Source of the DNA: Variovorax sp. | GTDB lineage: Bacteria > Pseudomonadota > Gammaproteobacteria > Burkholderiales > Burkholderiaceae_C | Reading direction: 5' to 3' | Length of the DNA: 54,466 nt | Assembly (NCBI GenBank): GCA_017744935.1 | Contig: JAGIAI010000054.1 | Span: 1 to 54,466 of the forward strand | In this document: positions 24,027 to 32,605 of the stretch, one piece after another | How positions within the stretch are numbered: the stretch's first letter is position 1 | Layout: each line of letters begins with the position of its first letter | The notes under the pieces: generated by a model | Seen by the model: only the letters and a program-made list of their open reading frames with translations | Told to the model about the DNA's origin: nothing | Databases searched by the model: none | Translations under genes and position numbers: made by a program

Positions 24027-24998
24027 TCAGCGCTTCGCTGCGCGTCTCTTCGGCGCGCCGACCTTGGTGACCTGGCGTATCGCATCCGCGAACTCGGTCA
24101 GGATCAACGGCCTTTCCATTCCGTCTCGCCGGAAGAACAGGCCGAACGATGGAAGGCCGATGGGCGGCGAGACGTCGAGCCTCTGCACGCCACCCCTGGC
24201 GATTTCATCCACCGCATGCTCCAGGCGCACAGCACACACCAGTGAGGCATCCTGGCGAAGCACGGTGCCGACTGTCACCGAGGACATGGCCTCGATGACC
24301 GGCACTGGTGGCGTCACGCCGCTATTCAGGAAGGCTGTCATGAAGGCCTGTCGGACCAGCGTCTCTTTGGGCGGAAGCACCCACTTTGCCGCTTTCAGGT
24401 CGGCCCACTGAAACTTTCGTGCGGTGGTGCGTCCCTTCGGCGTGGATGCCAGTACACACAGTTCGTCCTTGAGCATCACGGCAGGTTCCAGCAAGGGAAC
24501 CATGTCACTTGAAAGCAGGTCGGGCGTCATCGCACCAAAGACGCAGTCGAGCTCCCCTTGGAGCAGCCGATGGATGAGCTCGTGGACGCGGCCTTCCCGC
24601 AGTTGCACGGCGGCTCCCGGCATGCGCTCCCGCAACCTGGCGATTGCCGCGGGAACTGCCGCTGTGACCGACGGCGCACCCACTCGCAGAACCGCCGTCA
24701 CGCCGCTCTGCATGGCGTCCACGTCTTCGGTCGCGCGAGCCAGTTCGTTGAGTACCGCGCGCGCCCTGAATGCCGCGCTCGAGCCCAGGGCATTCGCGTG
24801 GACCCCCTGATGGCTGCGCTCGAACAGCCTGGCGCCAAAGCAGCTTTCGATCTCGCCGAGCATCTTGCTGATGGCGGGCTGGCTCAGATGCAGCCGTGTG
24901 GCCGCACCACGCATCGTGGGGGTCTCCGAGAGCGCAACAAGCAGTTCGAGGTGTCGGAGTCGAAGCGTGCGGATGAGGCGGGCTGTCTTCGTGTCCAT
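24027..24998 (-). CDS. LysR-family transcriptional regulator
   Basis: 323 aa if started at the ATG at 24998 (MDTKTARLIRTL). LysR HTH: RLRHLELLVALSETPTMRGAATRLHLSQPAISKMLGEIE at about 12-50; the substrate-binding domain follows, and the C terminus is basic (KRRAAKR). Divergent from the CoA-transferase gene across 88 bases that contain a dyad at 25021-25042, so it probably activates that operon. Confidence 0.9.
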   Translation of the reverse strand: MDTKTARLIRTLRLRHLELLVALSETPTMRGAATRLHLSQPAISKMLGEIESCFGARLFERSHQGVHANALGSSAAFRARAVLNELARATEDVDAMQSGVTAVLRVGAPSVTAAVPAAIARLRERMPGAAVQLREGRVHELIHRLLQGELDCVFGAMTPDLLSSDMVPLLEPAVMLKDELCVLASTPKGRTTARKFQWADLKAAKWVLPPKETLVRQAFMTAFLNSGVTPPVPVIEAMSSVTVGTVLRQDASLVCAVRLEHAVDEIARGGVQRLDVSPPIGLPSFGLFFRRDGMERPLILTEFADAIRQVTKVGAPKRRAAKR

Positions 24999-25020
24999 AT
25001 TGCATTCCAGGCTATATCGA

Positions 25021-25042
25021 ATCGTGATCACTCCCTCACGAT
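25021..25042. promoter_or_regulatory. LysR-type dyad between LysR and CaiB/BaiF genes
   Basis: ATCGTGA and TCACGAT are perfect 7-base inverted arms with 8 bases between, centred in the divergent promoter, and TATCGA flanks both sides. Size and place fit a LysR activator site. Confidence 0.5.
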
Positions 25043-25086
25043 TATCGAATTTTCAAGAATCGCGGAAGGCGATAACGTCGCGCCCA

Positions 25087-26295
25087 ATGAACACCAAATC
25101 AAACGAGACATCCGCGCCCGCCGCCCCGCTGAAGGGCGTACGGGTGATCGACATGGGGCAGTACATCGCCGGTCCCGGTGCGGCCATGGTGCTGGCCGAA
25201 CTGGGCGCGCAGGTGATCAAGATCGAACCACTTTCCGGCGACCAGGCGAGGCACATCGGCCGCTACGGCGAATCGATGATCCGTGCCTACAGCCGCGGCA
25301 AGCAATCCATCGCGCTCAACCTGAAGAGCGAGGCCGGCCGTGACATCGCGTGGCGGCTGATCGGGGAGAGCGACGTGGTGATCCAGAACCTGCGGCCCGG
25401 TGCAATCGACGCGCTGGGCCTGGGGCCGTTGGCAGTGCGAGAGCGGTTCCCCAAGGTCATCTACCTGTCCATTTCCGGATTTGGTGACCTGGGGCCCTCG
25501 AATGAACGCCCGGGCTACGACATCGCCGCCCAAGCGGAGAGCGGCTTGATGTTCGTCACCGGCGAGCCGGACCGTCTTCCGCAGAAGGTGGGCGTGCCGA
25601 TCATCGATGCGGCCGCTGCGCATCTCGGTGCCCAGGCTGTGCTTGCGGCGCTCTTCGGTCGCGAGCGGACGGGCGTCGGCGAGACGCTGCGGACTTCGTT
25701 GCTCGAGGTGGCCATGCATTTGCAGGCCACCACCTGGTGCGACTATCTCGCAGGTGCTCCCGAGCCGACGCGCATCGGCGACGGCCAGCCGAACAATGCG
25801 CCCGCTGCGGAGGTCGTGCCGACGCGCGACGGGCACATCGTCTTGTCTGCATATGCCGAGGAGCACTGGGCGCGTTTTTGCAGGGTGGTAGGACGCGAGT
25901 CACTCGCGACCGACCCGCGATTCCGGACGAACGCGCTTCGGGTGCAGCATCGCGCCGAGCTGCGCGTGGTGCTGCGCGAATGCCTTTCGTTGTTCTCCAG
26001 CGAAGAATGCGTGACGCTGTTGAGCCGCAACCAGATCGTCGTCGGGGCTGTCCGCAGCTACCAGCAGGTGCTGGAAAGCGCAGATGTCCAAGCCAGCGGC
26101 ATCCTCGTCGATGCTCAAGACCCGAACGGGCGAGGCTACGCGGCTCTGGGGATGCCCTATCGACTGGGTGACGCACCGCGCGCCGCGCCGACAACGGCGC
26201 CGGCCTGCGGGGCGGATACGGATCGGCTCCTGGGTGAACTCGGATTCGCGGGGAGCGACATCGACGAGCTTCGCGGCGCAGGGGTCGTCGCATGA
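25087..26295 (+). CDS. CaiB/BaiF (class III) CoA-transferase
   Basis: 402 aa from the ATG at 25087. Family III CoA-transferase: LKGVRVIDMGQYIAGPGAAMVLAELGAQVIKIE at the N terminus, SRGKQSIALNLKS, and RPGYDIAAQA with the catalytic Asp145 (Asp169 of formyl-CoA transferase). Moves CoA from a donor such as succinyl-CoA or acetyl-CoA to a carboxylic acid, activating it for degradation. The next gene starts in its ATGA stop overlap. With the Bug protein it suggests uptake and CoA activation of an unknown acid. Confidence 0.92.
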   Translation: MNTKSNETSAPAAPLKGVRVIDMGQYIAGPGAAMVLAELGAQVIKIEPLSGDQARHIGRYGESMIRAYSRGKQSIALNLKSEAGRDIAWRLIGESDVVIQNLRPGAIDALGLGPLAVRERFPKVIYLSISGFGDLGPSNERPGYDIAAQAESGLMFVTGEPDRLPQKVGVPIIDAAAAHLGAQAVLAALFGRERTGVGETLRTSLLEVAMHLQATTWCDYLAGAPEPTRIGDGQPNNAPAAEVVPTRDGHIVLSAYAEEHWARFCRVVGRESLATDPRFRTNALRVQHRAELRVVLRECLSLFSSEECVTLLSRNQIVVGAVRSYQQVLESADVQASGILVDAQDPNGRGYAALGMPYRLGDAPRAAPTTAPACGADTDRLLGELGFAGSDIDELRGAGVVA

Positions 26296-27578
26296 CGCAG
26301 CAGGTGCAGTCCATGAATCAGAAGGTCGCTTCCATCGCGCACGGCTGCGAGGATGTCGTGATCCAGACGCTGCCGCTGTTCGAGATGATGCGAATGCGCG
26401 CGGCAACGACTGCGCGTCGCCACGCCTCGCTCGGCTTCGCTGCGTCGAATCCGGAATCCACCGTGCGGTGGGTCAACCAGTTCACCCATACGCATCGTCG
26501 TCTCGGGCCGGAAGACAGGGAGGTCGTCAGTCCGAACAACGACACGGTCTACAGCAATGCATGGCTGGATCTTTCCGAAGGACCGGTGATCATCGAGTCG
26601 CCCGAGATGGGCGACCGCTACTGGACGCTGGGGCTGCTCGATGCATGGACGAATCCGTTCGCCTACGTGGGTCGCAGGACGACCGGCGGCCGACCCCAGC
26701 GCACGCTGGTGCACGGTCCCGGCTGGCACGGCGCTGTCCCGCCGGACGTGACGCTGACGATCGCGGCGCCGGGCGATGACGTGTGGCTCATCGGCCGCCA
26801 TCTCGTGGAGGATGACGGAGAGGATGCGGACCGCGTGCGGAGGTCGCAATCCCTGATGCGACTCGTCCGTCTGGATGGCAGCGATGCGGCCATGCGGGTA
26901 GACACGTGGATCGACGGGAGGGACACGAGCATCCCTTCTTCGGACCTGTATCTTTCCGTGGTCAGCGCCGCGCTCCGCCGCAATCCAGCGCCTTCTGGAG
27001 AGCACCTGGCGTGGCCGCCCGCGGCAGTCGACCTCGCAGCGTCGCTGCCCGCCGTCTACGACCGGCTGCGTACAAGCAACCAGCCGCACGACCTCGGTGG
27101 CGGCTGGGCGATTCCGGTCATGGTGAGAACCCACTGGGGCGACGATTACCTGACGCGCGCCCGCATCGCGCGCAATTTCATCGGTGCGCTGGGCATCGAA
27201 GAGGCGATGTATCCCACCGCGGAAGTGGATGCGTGCGGAGCACCGTTGGACGGGTCGCGCCGATATGAGCTGAGGTTTGCGCCGGGCAAGGAACTGAAAG
27301 TGGGCGCCTTCTGGTCGCTCACGATGTATCGCCGCAGCGACTGCCTTTTCGTTGCCAACCCCATCAACCGGTATTCGATCGGCGATCGGACGCCGGGCCT
27401 GCATCGCGACGCGGATGGCAGCCTTGCCATCCGACTGCAGTCGGACGATCCGGGGCCGGATGTCAATTGGCTCCCGGCACCGAGGGATGAAACGTTCTAC
27501 GTCGTGCTGCGCCTCTATCAGCCGCATGCCGATCACCTGGAACTCCGGTTCGACTATCCGCCCATCCAGCCGATCTGA
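26292..27578 (+). CDS. DUF1254/DUF1214 domain protein
   Basis: 428 aa, start overlapping the CoA-transferase stop (ATGA). The N-terminal half (VVSPNNDTVYSNAWLDLSEGPVIIESPEMGDRYWTLGLLDAWTNPFAYVG) is DUF1254 and the C-terminal half (ELRFAPGKELKVGAFWSLTMYRRSDCLFVANPINRYSIGDRTPGL) is DUF1214. Many family members are exported, but no signal peptide is visible here, so this one is probably cytoplasmic. Biochemical role of the family is not settled; the operon position suggests a part in degrading the CoA-activated acid. Confidence 0.85.
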   Translation: MTQQVQSMNQKVASIAHGCEDVVIQTLPLFEMMRMRAATTARRHASLGFAASNPESTVRWVNQFTHTHRRLGPEDREVVSPNNDTVYSNAWLDLSEGPVIIESPEMGDRYWTLGLLDAWTNPFAYVGRRTTGGRPQRTLVHGPGWHGAVPPDVTLTIAAPGDDVWLIGRHLVEDDGEDADRVRRSQSLMRLVRLDGSDAAMRVDTWIDGRDTSIPSSDLYLSVVSAALRRNPAPSGEHLAWPPAAVDLAASLPAVYDRLRTSNQPHDLGGGWAIPVMVRTHWGDDYLTRARIARNFIGALGIEEAMYPTAEVDACGAPLDGSRRYELRFAPGKELKVGAFWSLTMYRRSDCLFVANPINRYSIGDRTPGLHRDADGSLAIRLQSDDPGPDVNWLPAPRDETFYVVLRLYQPHADHLELRFDYPPIQPI

Positions 27579-27611
27579 CGCCGACAAGAAATCAATGGAG
27601 ACAAGCAGGAA

Positions 27612-28589
27612 ATGACAATGAACCGCCGACACTTTCTCGCAGCGGCTGCTGGTGGCCTGACGCTGCCCTGGAGCGCATTGGGCCATGCGCAGGGATGGCC
27701 CGCACGGCCGATCCGGATGATCTCGCCCTACGGGGCTGGCGGGTCGAACGACATCCTCACAAGGGTGCTTGGCGACTTCCTTGCTCGACATCTCGGCCAA
27801 GGCGTGGTGGTCGAGAACAAGGCGGGTGCGGGCACACGGATCGCCAATGAATACGTGGCCAAGGCGCCCGCGGATGGCTACACGCTACTTCATGCGGCAG
27901 CACCGATTGCCATTGGAGAAGCGCTCTACAAGGACTTGCCGTACGACGTGCACAAGAGCTTCACATCGATCGCCAGCACCGCCATCGCACCGCTGTTTCT
28001 GGTGGTCAACGCCGACGCGCCGTACAAGACGCTTGCGGAATTCATCAAGCATGTGAAGGCCGATCCGAAGGGAGCGACCTTCGGGTCTCCCGGCGCCGGC
28101 TCCGCGCCGCACCTGACGGCCGAGCTCTTCTTGCGTGCCTCGGGTGCCAACGGCATCGTGGTGCAGTTTCGTGGCGATGCACCCGCGTACACCGAGCTTC
28201 TGGCGGGGCGAATCGACGCCACCTTGACGGCCATCTCGACCGCGGTCCCGCACATACAGGCAGGCAAGCTGCGAGTCCTCGGAGTTGCGACGGAAGAGCG
28301 CACACCGCTCTATCCGCAGGCGCCAACCATCAGGGAGCAAGGGCTGCCCACCGTCGTGGGCTATGGCTGGTACGGCATGCTCGCACCGGCGGGTACGCCG
28401 ACGAGCATCGTCGAGCGACTGAATGCGGAGATCAATGCCGCCGTGGCCGACGTCGAGGTTCGTCGCAAGGCCGAAGCCGTGGGACTGCAGCTTCGCGGCG
28501 GCAGCGCTGCCGAATTCAGCGCGTTCATCGCCAGCGAAACGCGCAAATGGGCGCAGATCATCAAGGCCGCGAACATCACGGCCGAGTGA
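27612..28589 (+). CDS. Bug-family tripartite tricarboxylate transporter binding protein
   Basis: 325 aa. The N terminus has twin arginines with a hydrophobic run (NRRHFLAAAAGGLTLPW), a possible Tat signal. Bug features: RPIRMISPYGAGGSNDILTRVLGDFLARHLGQGVVVENKAGAGT, VAKAPADGYTLL, YKDLPYD, and the final PAGTPTSIVERLNAEI. Binds a carboxylate in the periplasm for a TctAB-type transporter, but no tctA/tctB is in the window. Third gene of the CoA-transferase operon. Confidence 0.9.
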   Translation: MTMNRRHFLAAAAGGLTLPWSALGHAQGWPARPIRMISPYGAGGSNDILTRVLGDFLARHLGQGVVVENKAGAGTRIANEYVAKAPADGYTLLHAAAPIAIGEALYKDLPYDVHKSFTSIASTAIAPLFLVVNADAPYKTLAEFIKHVKADPKGATFGSPGAGSAPHLTAELFLRASGANGIVVQFRGDAPAYTELLAGRIDATLTAISTAVPHIQAGKLRVLGVATEERTPLYPQAPTIREQGLPTVVGYGWYGMLAPAGTPTSIVERLNAEINAAVADVEVRRKAEAVGLQLRGGSAAEFSAFIASETRKWAQIIKAANITAE

Positions 28590-28621
28590 TGCATTGACGC
28601 AGCGCCGCGGCGCTTCCAGCC

Positions 28622-28807
28622 TCAGGCCGCAGCCAATCGCGCGAGGCCGATCAGACCACCTATCAACGCCAGCACGAGGACGAGCGCAAGCCCGAGGATG
28701 AGAACGAGGTTCCCGCCGTCCGCCCGCTGCTCTGCATCGGCCCTTCGGCCTCCGAGTCCGATCGCGGCCCAAAGGACGGCTTGGAGGGATTTGCGAAATT
28801 TGCTCAT
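28622..28807 (-). CDS. DUF2970 small membrane protein
   Basis: 61 aa, preceded by AGGAGC. A short amphipathic start (MSKFRKSLQAVLWAAIGLGGRR) and one transmembrane segment (NLVLILGLALVLVLALIGGLIGL) match the DUF2970 pattern. DUF2970 genes are often found among cytochrome oxidase genes in Burkholderiales (from memory). Here the gene lies 32 bases downstream of a cytochrome c gene on the same strand. Confidence 0.7.
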   Translation of the reverse strand: MSKFRKSLQAVLWAAIGLGGRRADAEQRADGGNLVLILGLALVLVLALIGGLIGLARLAAA

Positions 28808-28839
28808 GTCATGGCTCCTGGATGCGATGCCATGCGGCG

Positions 28840-30129
28840 TTAGCGTCGCACGGCGTCGCGCTGTGTGACTTCGGCCGCGTCGTTGCCCCAGCTGCCGCGC
28901 ACGTAGGTCAGCACGGCCGCGATCTCTGCATCGTCGAGAAATTGTCCGAAGGGCGGCATGCCGTAGGGACGCGGGTTGCCTTCAGTGACCGGAGGGTAGC
29001 CGCCGCGGCGCACGATCTGAACGAGGTTGGCGGGGTTGGCGAGGCTCACGGCGCGATTGCCGGCCAGCCTCGGAAAAGCGCCGGGCACCCCTTCGCCACG
29101 CTCGCCGTGGCACCAGGCGCATTGCTGCGCGTAGATTCGCTCGCCGCGTTTCATCAGCGAGTCGCTGCGACGAGCCGCCGGTTCCTGCGACGGCTCCGGA
29201 CGGGCCGGCAGCGCCTGCAGGTAGGTGGCCATTGCGCGCAGGTCTTCGTCGCGCAGATGCTGCGTGCTGCGATAGACGACTTCAGCCATCGGACCGGACA
29301 CCGATGCGTGCTCGGTGCGTCCACTCTTGAGTAGGGCGACGACCTCGTCAGTGGACCAGCCCGCGACGCCGGCTTCCGATGCCGCGTCGAGTGCGGGCGC
29401 ATACCACTTGCCGCCGGGCAGCATGCCGCCCGCAAGGGCGTGCGCGGCGTCGGTCGCACCCATGGCATTGCGGCTGCCGTGACAGGCCGCGCAGTGGCCG
29501 AGCCCGCGCACGAGGTAGGCGCCGCGGTGCCATTCGGCCGATGGATACGCCCCGTCTTCTGGCGCCTTGGCTTCCTCGCGGCCCGGCGAGAAATACAGCG
29601 CGCGCCACACCGCGAGTGCGGCCTGCGTGTTGTACGGAAAGTCGAGGTCGTGCTCACGGTTCGGCTGCGTCGTCGGCGGGAGCGTGCGCAGCCAGACGTA
29701 CATCGCATCGGAGTCTTCCCGCGTGATGTGCGTAAAGCTCGTGTACGGGAAGGCCGGATAGAGCAGGCGCCCATCGCGCGAGCGTCCGTGGTGCATCGCC
29801 CGCCAGAAGTGATCGGCGTTCCATCGACCGATGCCGGTCTTCGCGTCGGGCGTGAGGTTGCTCGCGTAAATCGTTCCGAATGGCGTCTCGATGCCGTTGC
29901 CGCCGGCGTACGGCGCGCCACCGCGCGCCGTGTGGCAGCCCGCGCAGTTGCCGGCGAGTGCGAGATAGCGGCCGCGCTCGACCTGGGCGGAGGTTCCCTC
30001 GAGCGTGAACGCACTGTCATCGACCGGATCTTCGCCGCGCAGGTTGAGCGCGACCACGGCGCCCGCAATCAGGATCCCCGTGACGGCGACGCCCAGCACC
30101 GTTTTGGCAAGAAGGATGCGCGCGTTCAT
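28840..30129 (-). CDS. triheme cytochrome c, alcohol/aldehyde dehydrogenase subunit type
   Basis: 429 aa. An uncleaved-anchor-like or signal segment (12-30) is followed by three CxxCH heme sites: CAGCH (62-66), CAACH (213-217) and CAWCH (337-341). Sequence such as GTIYASNLTPDAKTGIGRW and MHHGRSRDGRLLYPAFPYTSF is typical of the cytochrome subunit of membrane alcohol, gluconate or aldehyde dehydrogenases, which passes electrons to the quinone pool or oxidase. No GMC, PQQ or molybdopterin catalytic subunit is nearby. Overlaps the upstream diheme cytochrome gene by 4 bases. Confidence 0.9.
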   Translation of the reverse strand: MNARILLAKTVLGVAVTGILIAGAVVALNLRGEDPVDDSAFTLEGTSAQVERGRYLALAGNCAGCHTARGGAPYAGGNGIETPFGTIYASNLTPDAKTGIGRWNADHFWRAMHHGRSRDGRLLYPAFPYTSFTHITREDSDAMYVWLRTLPPTTQPNREHDLDFPYNTQAALAVWRALYFSPGREEAKAPEDGAYPSAEWHRGAYLVRGLGHCAACHGSRNAMGATDAAHALAGGMLPGGKWYAPALDAASEAGVAGWSTDEVVALLKSGRTEHASVSGPMAEVVYRSTQHLRDEDLRAMATYLQALPARPEPSQEPAARRSDSLMKRGERIYAQQCAWCHGERGEGVPGAFPRLAGNRAVSLANPANLVQIVRRGGYPPVTEGNPRPYGMPPFGQFLDDAEIAAVLTYVRGSWGNDAAEVTQRDAVRR

Positions 30130-30830
30130 CCGCGAGGTTCCACGGCGCTGCAGGCGAGCGGAAGACGCGCGGGCTGCGGCGATGCGGCTGGCCGCGCCGG
30201 CATCGGCTGCGCCGCGAGCCAGCCAGCGATCGCGCGGATGTCTTTGCTGTCGAGACGACGGCCCACCTCGGCCATGCAGTCGGGCGCGGCGGCGCGGCGC
30301 TCGCCCGTCACCCAGGCGCCGAGCTGAGAGGCGATGTACAGGCGCGGTAGCCCGAGCAGCCCCGGAATGCCGGGCGCAAGGCCAGTCAGCGCCTCGCCAT
30401 GGCAGGAGATGCAGGCTGGAATGCCACGTGCCGCGTCGCCCCGGAAGATCAGGGCCTTGCCGCGGGACGACTCGTCCGCCGGCAGGTCGGAGGGTGTCGG
30501 TGCCGGATAGGGCCGATCCAGCGCCGAGAAGTACTCGGCCATCTCGCGTAGATAGGCGTCACTCAGGTTGGCCAGCAGGTAGCTCATCTCGGATTGCTGG
30601 CGTCGTCCGTCGCGAAAGCTGCGGAGCTGTTCGTAGAGATACAGGGCCGGCTTGCCCGCGAGGCGCGGAAAGTAGTCCGAGTTGCTGGCCTGGCCTTCAC
30701 GTCCATGACACGTGATGCACGCGGCCATGCGGCGCTCCATCCCGCCCTGCGGTTGCGCCGGTTGTGAGAGCGCACCGCAAGTGACTACAGCGGATGCGAG
30801 CCAGCAAGCGAGTCGAATGGAGAGCTTCAT
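30126..30830 (-). CDS. diheme cytochrome c, c4-like
   Basis: 234 aa from the ATG at 30830, which starts a Sec signal peptide (MKLSIRLACWLASAVVTCGALSQ). Two CxxCH sites, CITCH and CISCH, each head a class I cytochrome domain; FPRLAGKPALYLYEQLRSFRDGRR and IPGLLGLPRLYIASQLGAW are the repeated c4-type motifs. Periplasmic electron carrier, translationally coupled (ATGA) to the triheme gene. Confidence 0.88.
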   Translation of the reverse strand: MKLSIRLACWLASAVVTCGALSQPAQPQGGMERRMAACITCHGREGQASNSDYFPRLAGKPALYLYEQLRSFRDGRRQQSEMSYLLANLSDAYLREMAEYFSALDRPYPAPTPSDLPADESSRGKALIFRGDAARGIPACISCHGEALTGLAPGIPGLLGLPRLYIASQLGAWVTGERRAAAPDCMAEVGRRLDSKDIRAIAGWLAAQPMPARPAASPQPARLPLACSAVEPRG

Positions 30831-30939
30831 CGGTGCACCCATTCTGGTCAGCCGTGGACGTCGCGACCGGATCAGTTTGCGCGCGCTCTATGGGCAAAGT
30901 GCACCGTAGGCCCGGTAGCCGGCACCTGACAGGGGCGCT

Positions 30940-32397
30940 TCAGGCGCTGGCGCGTGCCGGCTTCGTGTCCCGGGCCATGGCTTCGGCGATCTGTCCGATC
31001 GAGCGCACGGCGCCATCGACGCGTGCGTCGTCGGGGTGACCGGCATTCAACCGCAGGTGATGAACGAATCGCCTGTCGGCCGAGAACAGCACTCCTGGGG
31101 CCGTGCTGATGCCGATCGCCAGCGCGCGCCGATGCAATTCCAGTGCGTTCACGGTGACCGGCAGTTCGAGCCACAGGAAGTAGCCGCCGGCCGGAAGCGT
31201 AACCCGCGTGCCTGCGGGGAAGTGGCGCTCGACAAGCCGCCTGACGCGCTTCTGCTCGATCGACAGCGCCGTCCGAAGCTGGCGCAGGTGACGGTCATAG
31301 CCGCCCTGCGCAAGATAGTCGGCGATCGCAAGCTGCGAAGGAATTGACGTCGACAGCGAGGTCATCATCTTGAGACGGAGAACCTGCGCGGCATGGCGCC
31401 CGGCCGCGGCCCAGCCTACCCGGTAGCCCGGCGCCAGGCATTTCGAGAACGATGCGCAATGAAGCACGTTGCCCGTCTGATCGAATGCCTTTGCGGGTGG
31501 TGGACGCCGGACCTCCGCGTAGAGTTCGCCGTAGACGTCGTCCTCGATCAGCGGAATCGAGCGACTCGCGAGCAGTTCCACCAACGCTCGCTTGCGCGCG
31601 ACCGGCATCAGCGCGCCGAGAGGGTTCTGAAGGTTCGGCATGAACCAGCAGGCCGCGACCTCGTGTTCGTCGAGCAGCCGCGCAAGGTCTTCGAGCACCA
31701 CCCCCTCGCTCGGATCGGTCGCGACCTCGACGGCACGAAGATGGAGCCGTTCGAGCGCCTGCAGCGAGGCATAGAAGGTCGGTGATTCGACGACAACGAT
31801 GTCGCCGGGACGCGTCACCGCCTGCAGGCACAAGTTGAGCGCCTCCATCGCGCCGTTCGCGATCACCAGTTCATCGGGCGCGAGCGGCACGCCTTGCAAG
31901 GCGTATCGCCGACGCAGCGCCTGGCGCAATCTTTCGTCGCCCACCGTCAGCGCAGTCGTGACCTGCTCGGGTTGCAGCTTGCGCATGGCACGGGCGCCCG
32001 CGCGTGCGAGTTCATCGAGCGGAAAGAGATGAGGCGCCGGAAAGGCGGACCCGAGCGGTACCACCTGCGGATCGCGTGTGGTCTCGAGCAGTCCGAACGC
32101 CAGGGCGCTCACGGCAACTTCTGTAGCCTCCGATCGCGGCACTGCGGCCTCGGGCAGCGGGCGCAAGGGGCGCTTCTGCGCTCGCACGTAGTAACCGGAG
32201 CGCTCCCGCGCCTCGATGATGCCGCGGGCCTCGAGAAGGCCGTAGGCCTGGAACACTGTCGATGGGCTGACGCCTCGGCGCTGGCAGGTCTGCCGCACCG
32301 AAGGGAGGCGATCCCCGGACTTCAGCAGGCCCTCCCGGATGGCCTGGGCCATGTCGTCGGCGAGTTGTTCGTAGCGCGTTGGAGTGCTGTCGGCCAT
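30940..32397 (-). CDS. MocR-family regulator (GntR HTH fused to aminotransferase fold)
   Basis: 485 aa. Residues ~8-72 are a GntR winged helix (GDRLPSVRQTCQRRGVSPSTVFQAYGLLEARGIIEARERSGYYVR). Residues ~115-475 are a fold-type I aminotransferase domain with PLP-binding features: MPNLQNPLG, EDDVYGEL (286-292), SFSKCLAPGYRVGW with Schiff-base Lys319. MocR proteins regulate PLP, GABA, taurine or transporter genes, normally a divergent neighbour; none is present here. A dyad 24 bases upstream of the start may be its own operator. Confidence 0.92.
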   Translation of the reverse strand: MADSTPTRYEQLADDMAQAIREGLLKSGDRLPSVRQTCQRRGVSPSTVFQAYGLLEARGIIEARERSGYYVRAQKRPLRPLPEAAVPRSEATEVAVSALAFGLLETTRDPQVVPLGSAFPAPHLFPLDELARAGARAMRKLQPEQVTTALTVGDERLRQALRRRYALQGVPLAPDELVIANGAMEALNLCLQAVTRPGDIVVVESPTFYASLQALERLHLRAVEVATDPSEGVVLEDLARLLDEHEVAACWFMPNLQNPLGALMPVARKRALVELLASRSIPLIEDDVYGELYAEVRRPPPAKAFDQTGNVLHCASFSKCLAPGYRVGWAAAGRHAAQVLRLKMMTSLSTSIPSQLAIADYLAQGGYDRHLRQLRTALSIEQKRVRRLVERHFPAGTRVTLPAGGYFLWLELPVTVNALELHRRALAIGISTAPGVLFSADRRFVHHLRLNAGHPDDARVDGAVRSIGQIAEAMARDTKPARASA

Positions 32398-32420
32398 CTG
32401 ATACGGTCATCGATTCCGGA

Positions 32421-32442
32421 ATCTGGATCTTATCGACCAGAT
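32421..32442. promoter_or_regulatory. dyad upstream of the MocR gene
   Basis: ATCTGG and CCAGAT form perfect 6-base inverted arms with 10 bases between, just upstream of the MocR start. A plausible autoregulatory site; the rest of the 208-base gap (32398-32605) holds no gene I can support. Confidence 0.4.
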
Positions 32443-32605
32443 GGGCCGTTCGCGTGACCGGGGCGTCCAAACTGAGACGCATGAAAAGGCGTGAATCTGT
32501 TCCATACCGCTCAGATTCCGGGCGCGATGATTGACCCATCAGGCTTACGTCTGCAACAGGCCAATCCAACCATGGCCCTCGAAACCATCACCTTGATCGC
32601 GTTGA

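Noticed and set aside
28598..28612. GC palindrome between the Bug and DUF2970 genes as a terminator
   Set aside because: AGCGCCGCGGCGCT has no loop space and no T run; likely chance in high-GC DNA.
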